A DNA stretch of 49,476 nucleotides from Streptomyces carpinensis (GTDB lineage Bacteria > Actinomycetota > Actinomycetes > Streptomycetales > Streptomycetaceae), in NCBI RefSeq assembly GCF_002154505.1, contig NZ_MUBM01000208.1, positions 1 to 49,476 of the forward strand. The letters are read 5' to 3'. The position numbers and the translations under genes are program-made. The notes beneath the pieces are model-generated. The model was not told where the DNA came from, made no database searches, and saw only the letters and a list, made by a program, of their open reading frames with translations. Shown in pieces: positions 46,359 through 49,476 of this stretch. The first letter of the stretch is position 1. Every line of letters starts with the position of its first letter.

Positions 46359-48794
46359 GTGACCAGCGAATCTGGGTTCTCCGTGGAGGCCGGCACCGCC
46401 CCCGACATGGCGGCGCTGGCAAAGGTCGTGGCCAGGCAGCGGGCCGAGATGGACCGGCTGCAGGAGCAGGCCGCGACCTCTGCCGTGGTCGAGCGGGCCA
46501 AGGGAGCCCTGATGGCGCTGACCGGCTGCTCCCCGGAGGCGGCGCACGACGATCTGCTCCAGCGGGCCAAGGCCGCGGGCCGGACGCTGGTGGAGGAGTG
46601 CTGGATCACGCTCGGCACCCTGGTGACCCCGCCGGGCCACCACGTCGGCGGCACGGCTGAGGTCTCCCCCGCGGTCCCTCCCGCCGACCCGGCCGACGAG
46701 GGCGTGCGGGGCCTGGTGCGGCCGCCGGCCGCCAGTCCCGAGCACCCGGCGGCGCCGCAGAGCAGCGACTCCGCGGTCCTCGCGGCCCTCGGCCGGGCCC
46801 TCGTCCGTGCCGGCACTCCGCACGACCTCGCCCACTGCCTGCGGGAGCACCTCGCCGAGCCCGTCGGGACGGACGCGGTGATGCTCTACCGGCGGCTCCC
46901 CGCCGGGGGCCTGGAGCTGATGGGACACGCCGGTGTCGACGACACGCTGGCGGACCAGTGGCGGCACGTGCCGCCGCTCAGCGGGGTCGCCGCGCTGGAC
47001 GCATTGGACACCGGTGAGCCGCGCTGGCTGGAGAACCTCGCGGAGGACAGCGAGCGGTACCTGCTGATCGGCGACCCGGTCGAGCGGTGGCCGTCGCGTG
47101 CCTGGCTGCCGGTGGTCGGTGGAAGCCAGGCCCATGTGGCGATAGGCGTGTTCCGCTCCCGCGGCGGGCCGTTCACCGCGCACACCCGGGAACTGCTGCG
47201 CGGCGCCGCCCGGCTGTGCGCGGGCCGGCTGCGCGCCTTCGACGCCCGGCCCGAGCACCTCGCGCAGGGCGCCCCCGACGCGGTCCACAATCTGTTCGAG
47301 GCGCTGCCCGGCACCACCGTGCTGCTCACCCCGTTGCGGTCGGCCTCGGGCGACGTCGAGGACTACCGCATCGACGCAGCCACCCCGCAGACCGTCGACG
47401 TGAGCGGGCGCGGCGGACGGGAGCTCACCGGGCTCAGGATCCTCGAGTGCTGGCCGGCCGTGGCCGAGGAGCCGCTGTGGCAGGGCTGGCTCGGCGCTCT
47501 GGAGACCGGTGAGCCCTACGAGAGCGAGCCGTACGTGCAGCAGGAACTCGTGGCCGGTGCCCAGGAGTTGTCCACGTACTCGGTGCGGGCCGCCCGCGTG
47601 GGCGACGGTCTGCTGGTCACCTGGCTGCGCCAGGACTCCTCCGACCGGCAGGAGCAGCGCCTGGCGGACCTCCAGCGCCTCGGCCGTCTCGGCTGGGCCA
47701 CCTGGAACCTGGTCACCCGTGAGGCCGTCTGGTCGTCCCAGGCATACGCGCTGTGCGACCGCGACCCCGTCCACGGCCCGCTGCGGCTGGAGGAGCTGCG
47801 GGAGCTGGCCCTGCCGGACGACGAAGCCGTGATCGCCACCGCCGTGCGGGAACTGCTCACCGAGGGCAAGCCGTTCGACGTGCCGTTCCGGATCAGGACG
47901 ACGTCCGGCGTGCGGCATCTGCGGGCCGTCGCCGAGGCCGTACCGGACCATGAGGGCACACCGGTCCAGGTCCACGGCTTCGTGCAGGACCTCACCGCGC
48001 AGCGCAGCGCGGAACTCGCCCTGGTGGACAGCGAACGGGCCATGCTGGCGCAGCACGGGATCCTGCAGGCCGAGCGGATGCTGGCCGGCCGGCTCCAGCA
48101 CGCGCTGCTGCCGCTGCCACGCCGGCCCGTGCGCCTCGCCGGGCTGCGCGTCGACCTCGCCTACCTGCCCGCCGAGTCCGGGGTCCACGTCGGCGGCGAC
48201 TGGTTCAGCGCGATCGAACTCCCGGACGAGGATGCGCTGTTCGTGGTCGGTGACGTCGCCGGGCACGGCATCGACGCGGTGGCCACCATGGCCCAGCTGC
48301 GGTTCACCGCCAAGGGCATGATCTTCACGGGCTCCTCGCTGACCGGCGCGCTCGCCCGGCTGAACACGCTGCTGCTGCACTCCCGCGACGCCCACGGCAC
48401 CGCGACCATGGTGCTGGCGCGATACCAGCCGGAGGAGCACAGGCTCGTATGGGCCCAGGCGGGCCATCTGCCACCGCTGCTGCTGCGCGGGGGCGAGGCC
48501 CGATATCTGGAACGTCCGCGGGGGATGCTGCTGGGGGCGGCCGAGTCCCCGGTGTTCGAGGAGGCCGAGTGCCGGCTGGAGCCGGGAGACCGGCTGCTGC
48601 TCTACACCGACGGGCTGGTGGAGCGGCCCGGCGAGGGCATACAGCTGGGCCTGGAGCGGCTCGCCGAGGCCGCCACCGCCCACCGCACGGACGCGCCTGG
48701 TTCCCTCGGCCCGCTGATGGCGACGATGCTGGAGGGCGAACGGCGGGACGACGTCTGCATCCTGGACATCCGCGTGCCGACCGAACCGGCGTAG
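46359..48794 (+). CDS. ANTAR-GAF-PAS-PP2C (SpoIIE) phosphatase
   Basis: An 811-residue cytoplasmic fusion. An ANTAR-like helical module comes first (about 10-75; VVERAKGALMALTGCSPEAA and AAGRTLVEECWITLG), then a Pro/Ala linker, a GAF domain (about 130-300), two PAS-like domains (about 315-430 and 430-560) and a SpoIIE/PP2C phosphatase (about 580-805; SGVHVGGDWFSAIELPDE, VVGDVAGHGID, LLYTDGLVERPGE). It would dephosphorylate an anti-sigma-factor antagonist on a signal sensed by GAF/PAS. ANTAR usually ends a protein, so the N-terminal position is unusual. Starts at GTG 46359 or ATG 46341; the open frame continues back to 45372 without relevance. No membrane segment. Confidence 0.9.
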   Translation: MTSESGFSVEAGTAPDMAALAKVVARQRAEMDRLQEQAATSAVVERAKGALMALTGCSPEAAHDDLLQRAKAAGRTLVEECWITLGTLVTPPGHHVGGTAEVSPAVPPADPADEGVRGLVRPPAASPEHPAAPQSSDSAVLAALGRALVRAGTPHDLAHCLREHLAEPVGTDAVMLYRRLPAGGLELMGHAGVDDTLADQWRHVPPLSGVAALDALDTGEPRWLENLAEDSERYLLIGDPVERWPSRAWLPVVGGSQAHVAIGVFRSRGGPFTAHTRELLRGAARLCAGRLRAFDARPEHLAQGAPDAVHNLFEALPGTTVLLTPLRSASGDVEDYRIDAATPQTVDVSGRGGRELTGLRILECWPAVAEEPLWQGWLGALETGEPYESEPYVQQELVAGAQELSTYSVRAARVGDGLLVTWLRQDSSDRQEQRLADLQRLGRLGWATWNLVTREAVWSSQAYALCDRDPVHGPLRLEELRELALPDDEAVIATAVRELLTEGKPFDVPFRIRTTSGVRHLRAVAEAVPDHEGTPVQVHGFVQDLTAQRSAELALVDSERAMLAQHGILQAERMLAGRLQHALLPLPRRPVRLAGLRVDLAYLPAESGVHVGGDWFSAIELPDEDALFVVGDVAGHGIDAVATMAQLRFTAKGMIFTGSSLTGALARLNTLLLHSRDAHGTATMVLARYQPEEHRLVWAQAGHLPPLLLRGGEARYLERPRGMLLGAAESPVFEEAECRLEPGDRLLLYTDGLVERPGEGIQLGLERLAEAATAHRTDAPGSLGPLMATMLEGERRDDVCILDIRVPTEPA

Positions 48795-48829
48795 CCGGAG
48801 CCGGCTTCGGGTCGGCGGGGTGAGGCGGT

Positions 48830-49339
48830 TCAGTCCACCGGATGGCCCGGTGTGATGGCGACCGCGTCCGTCAGGCGCAGCAACGGGCCGCGCCCTCCGC
48901 CCTGTTCGCCGTCCCCGGCCCGTCCCCCGGACTCCACGGGATCGAGCACGAAGCCGACATGGTCCCCGCCGTCGGCCCGCAGCACGATCCGGCCGATGAA
49001 CCAGGCGGGCGCGTCGTCGAGCACGACGGCCCCGTCCTGCCGCCGGGTGCAGGGCACGTGCGCGAACTTGTCCACCCCGTCGTCGCCGGTGCTGCCGCCG
49101 AAGAGGACGGCGAGAGCGTGCTGGTCCCGGGTCAGCAGGTGCACCGCGAGCCGGTCCGCCCGCTCGGCCACCCGGAAGGTGCGGTTCACCTTGGACAGCC
49201 ACACCACGAAGCGCAGCGGGCTGATGGAGCACTGCGAGGCGAACCCGACCAGGCAGCCCGCCCGCTCCCCGCCCGCCGCGGCCGTCACCACGTACATCTC
49301 GGGGTCGAGCCGTTCCAGGAACGCGTCCACGCCCGTCAT
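48830..49339 (-). CDS. Flavin reductase-like domain protein
   Basis: A 169-residue FMN-binding split-barrel protein. MYVVTAAAGGERAGCLVGFA near residues 15-34 and SPLRFVVWLSKVNRTFRVAE (about 40-59) are the standard N-terminal features, and the HLLTRDQHALAVLFGGSTGD segment continues the fold. Such proteins supply reduced flavin to partner monooxygenases or bind haem; partner unknown. ATG at 49339 follows GGAGGG at a good distance. The last about 35 residues are Gly/Arg-rich and less conserved. Convergent with the ANTAR phosphatase, 35 bases apart. Confidence 0.85.
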   Translation of the reverse strand: MTGVDAFLERLDPEMYVVTAAAGGERAGCLVGFASQCSISPLRFVVWLSKVNRTFRVAERADRLAVHLLTRDQHALAVLFGGSTGDDGVDKFAHVPCTRRQDGAVVLDDAPAWFIGRIVLRADGGDHVGFVLDPVESGGRAGDGEQGGGRGPLLRLTDAVAITPGHPVD

Positions 49340-49457
49340 ACCGTAGCCCTCCGTCCGCCGCTGGGTGCCGCCGTGCGGTCGGTCCCTCCGGTCCGCGTAC
49401 CCGCCTGAGGCATCGGCTCAGCACATCACGGCCACAGCCGCCCGTTCGGCCCCGCCC

Positions 49458-49476
49458 CTGTCCCCTATACACATCT
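49458..49476 (+). other. Probable Nextera mosaic-end remnant at the contig end
   Basis: The last 19 bases, CTGTCCCCTATACACATCT, match the Tn5/Nextera mosaic end CTGTCTCTTATACACATCT at 17 of 19 positions, exactly abutting the end of the window. This is most likely untrimmed adapter rather than genome. Confidence 0.8.

Noticed and set aside
46026..49472. Long minus-strand open frame of 1148 codons across the ANTAR phosphatase and flavin reductase genes
   Set aside because: It is the reverse complement of real genes in GC-rich codon-biased DNA; translation is Arg/Pro/Gly/Gln-rich without any family motif and includes the adapter-like end.
1..49476. CRISPR arrays, insertion sequences, prophage genes, tRNA and rRNA
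   Set aside because: No spaced identical repeats with unique spacers, no transposase or integrase motif, no tRNA-like cloverleaf with CCA-type arms and no rRNA stretch were recognised on either strand.

Overview
The window is typical high-GC actinobacterial DNA and is almost certainly from a Streptomyces. The signs are strong third-position GC bias, GTG starts, short ATGA/GTGA overlaps, ANTAR/GAF/PP2C regulators, a family-46 chitosanase, a Tat-exported DyP peroxidase and a DtxR-type iron box. No rRNA, tRNA, CRISPR array, insertion sequence or phage gene was found. The right edge ends in a near match to a Nextera transposon end, so the window probably runs to the end of an assembled contig.

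Layout. 1-2221 (minus): the tail of a [NiFe]-hydrogenase maturation cluster (maturation protease and the CO-ligand enzyme HypX). 2288-3166: a low-affinity iron permease family protein and a small secreted Rpf-like protein, divergent. 3235-8177: a lipid kinase and an alkyl-DHAP-synthase-like flavoenzyme, divergent from a TetR regulator and GlpD. 8354-11396: an unknown protein and a large catalase KatE. 11784-14996: a lipoprotein, a tightly coupled nucleotidyltransferase/BON/metallophosphoesterase triplet, and a frameshifted VC0807-like membrane gene. 15258-16663: a low-molecular-weight phosphatase coupled to a fructosamine-kinase-like protein. 16668-23012: an SRPBCC protein, a secreted protein, a GAF-ANTAR regulator, a sensor/SpoIIE-phosphatase/RsbW-like fusion and a chitosanase. 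23064-27960: a GH15 enzyme with small conserved proteins, transhydrogenase SthA, a 20-bp tandem repeat array and a DUF5709 protein.

28105-31664 is an iron-uptake operon in which EfeU and EfeO are one polypeptide followed by EfeB, below an iron-box-like palindrome. Divergent from it, 32007-34062 is a DedA/PAP2/PAP2 operon that looks like an undecaprenyl-phosphate recycling unit, preceded by three related palindromes. 34233-38213 has a membrane GT-C glycosyltransferase plus a flippase-like membrane protein, divergent from a BlaI-type repressor and M56 metallopeptidase; a near-identical operator lies in front of each side. 38644-41735 is a GH65 phosphorylase with beta-phosphoglucomutase. 41872-49339 holds a P-loop kinase, a PMT-like glycosyltransferase, an RpiR regulator, a small conserved protein, an ANTAR-GAF-PAS-PP2C phosphatase and a flavin-reductase-like protein.

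Together the genes point to oxidative and iron stress handling (catalase, DyP, Efe), envelope lipid-carrier chemistry (DedA, PAP2, GT-C, BlaI/M56), storage-sugar use (GH15, GH65, beta-PGM) and partner-switch signalling (two PP2C proteins, GAF-ANTAR). Most functions are standard. The least explained items are the operator arrays at 31748-31951 and 36687-36928, the nucleotidyltransferase/BON/phosphoesterase triplet, the ether-lipid-like island and the tandem repeats.
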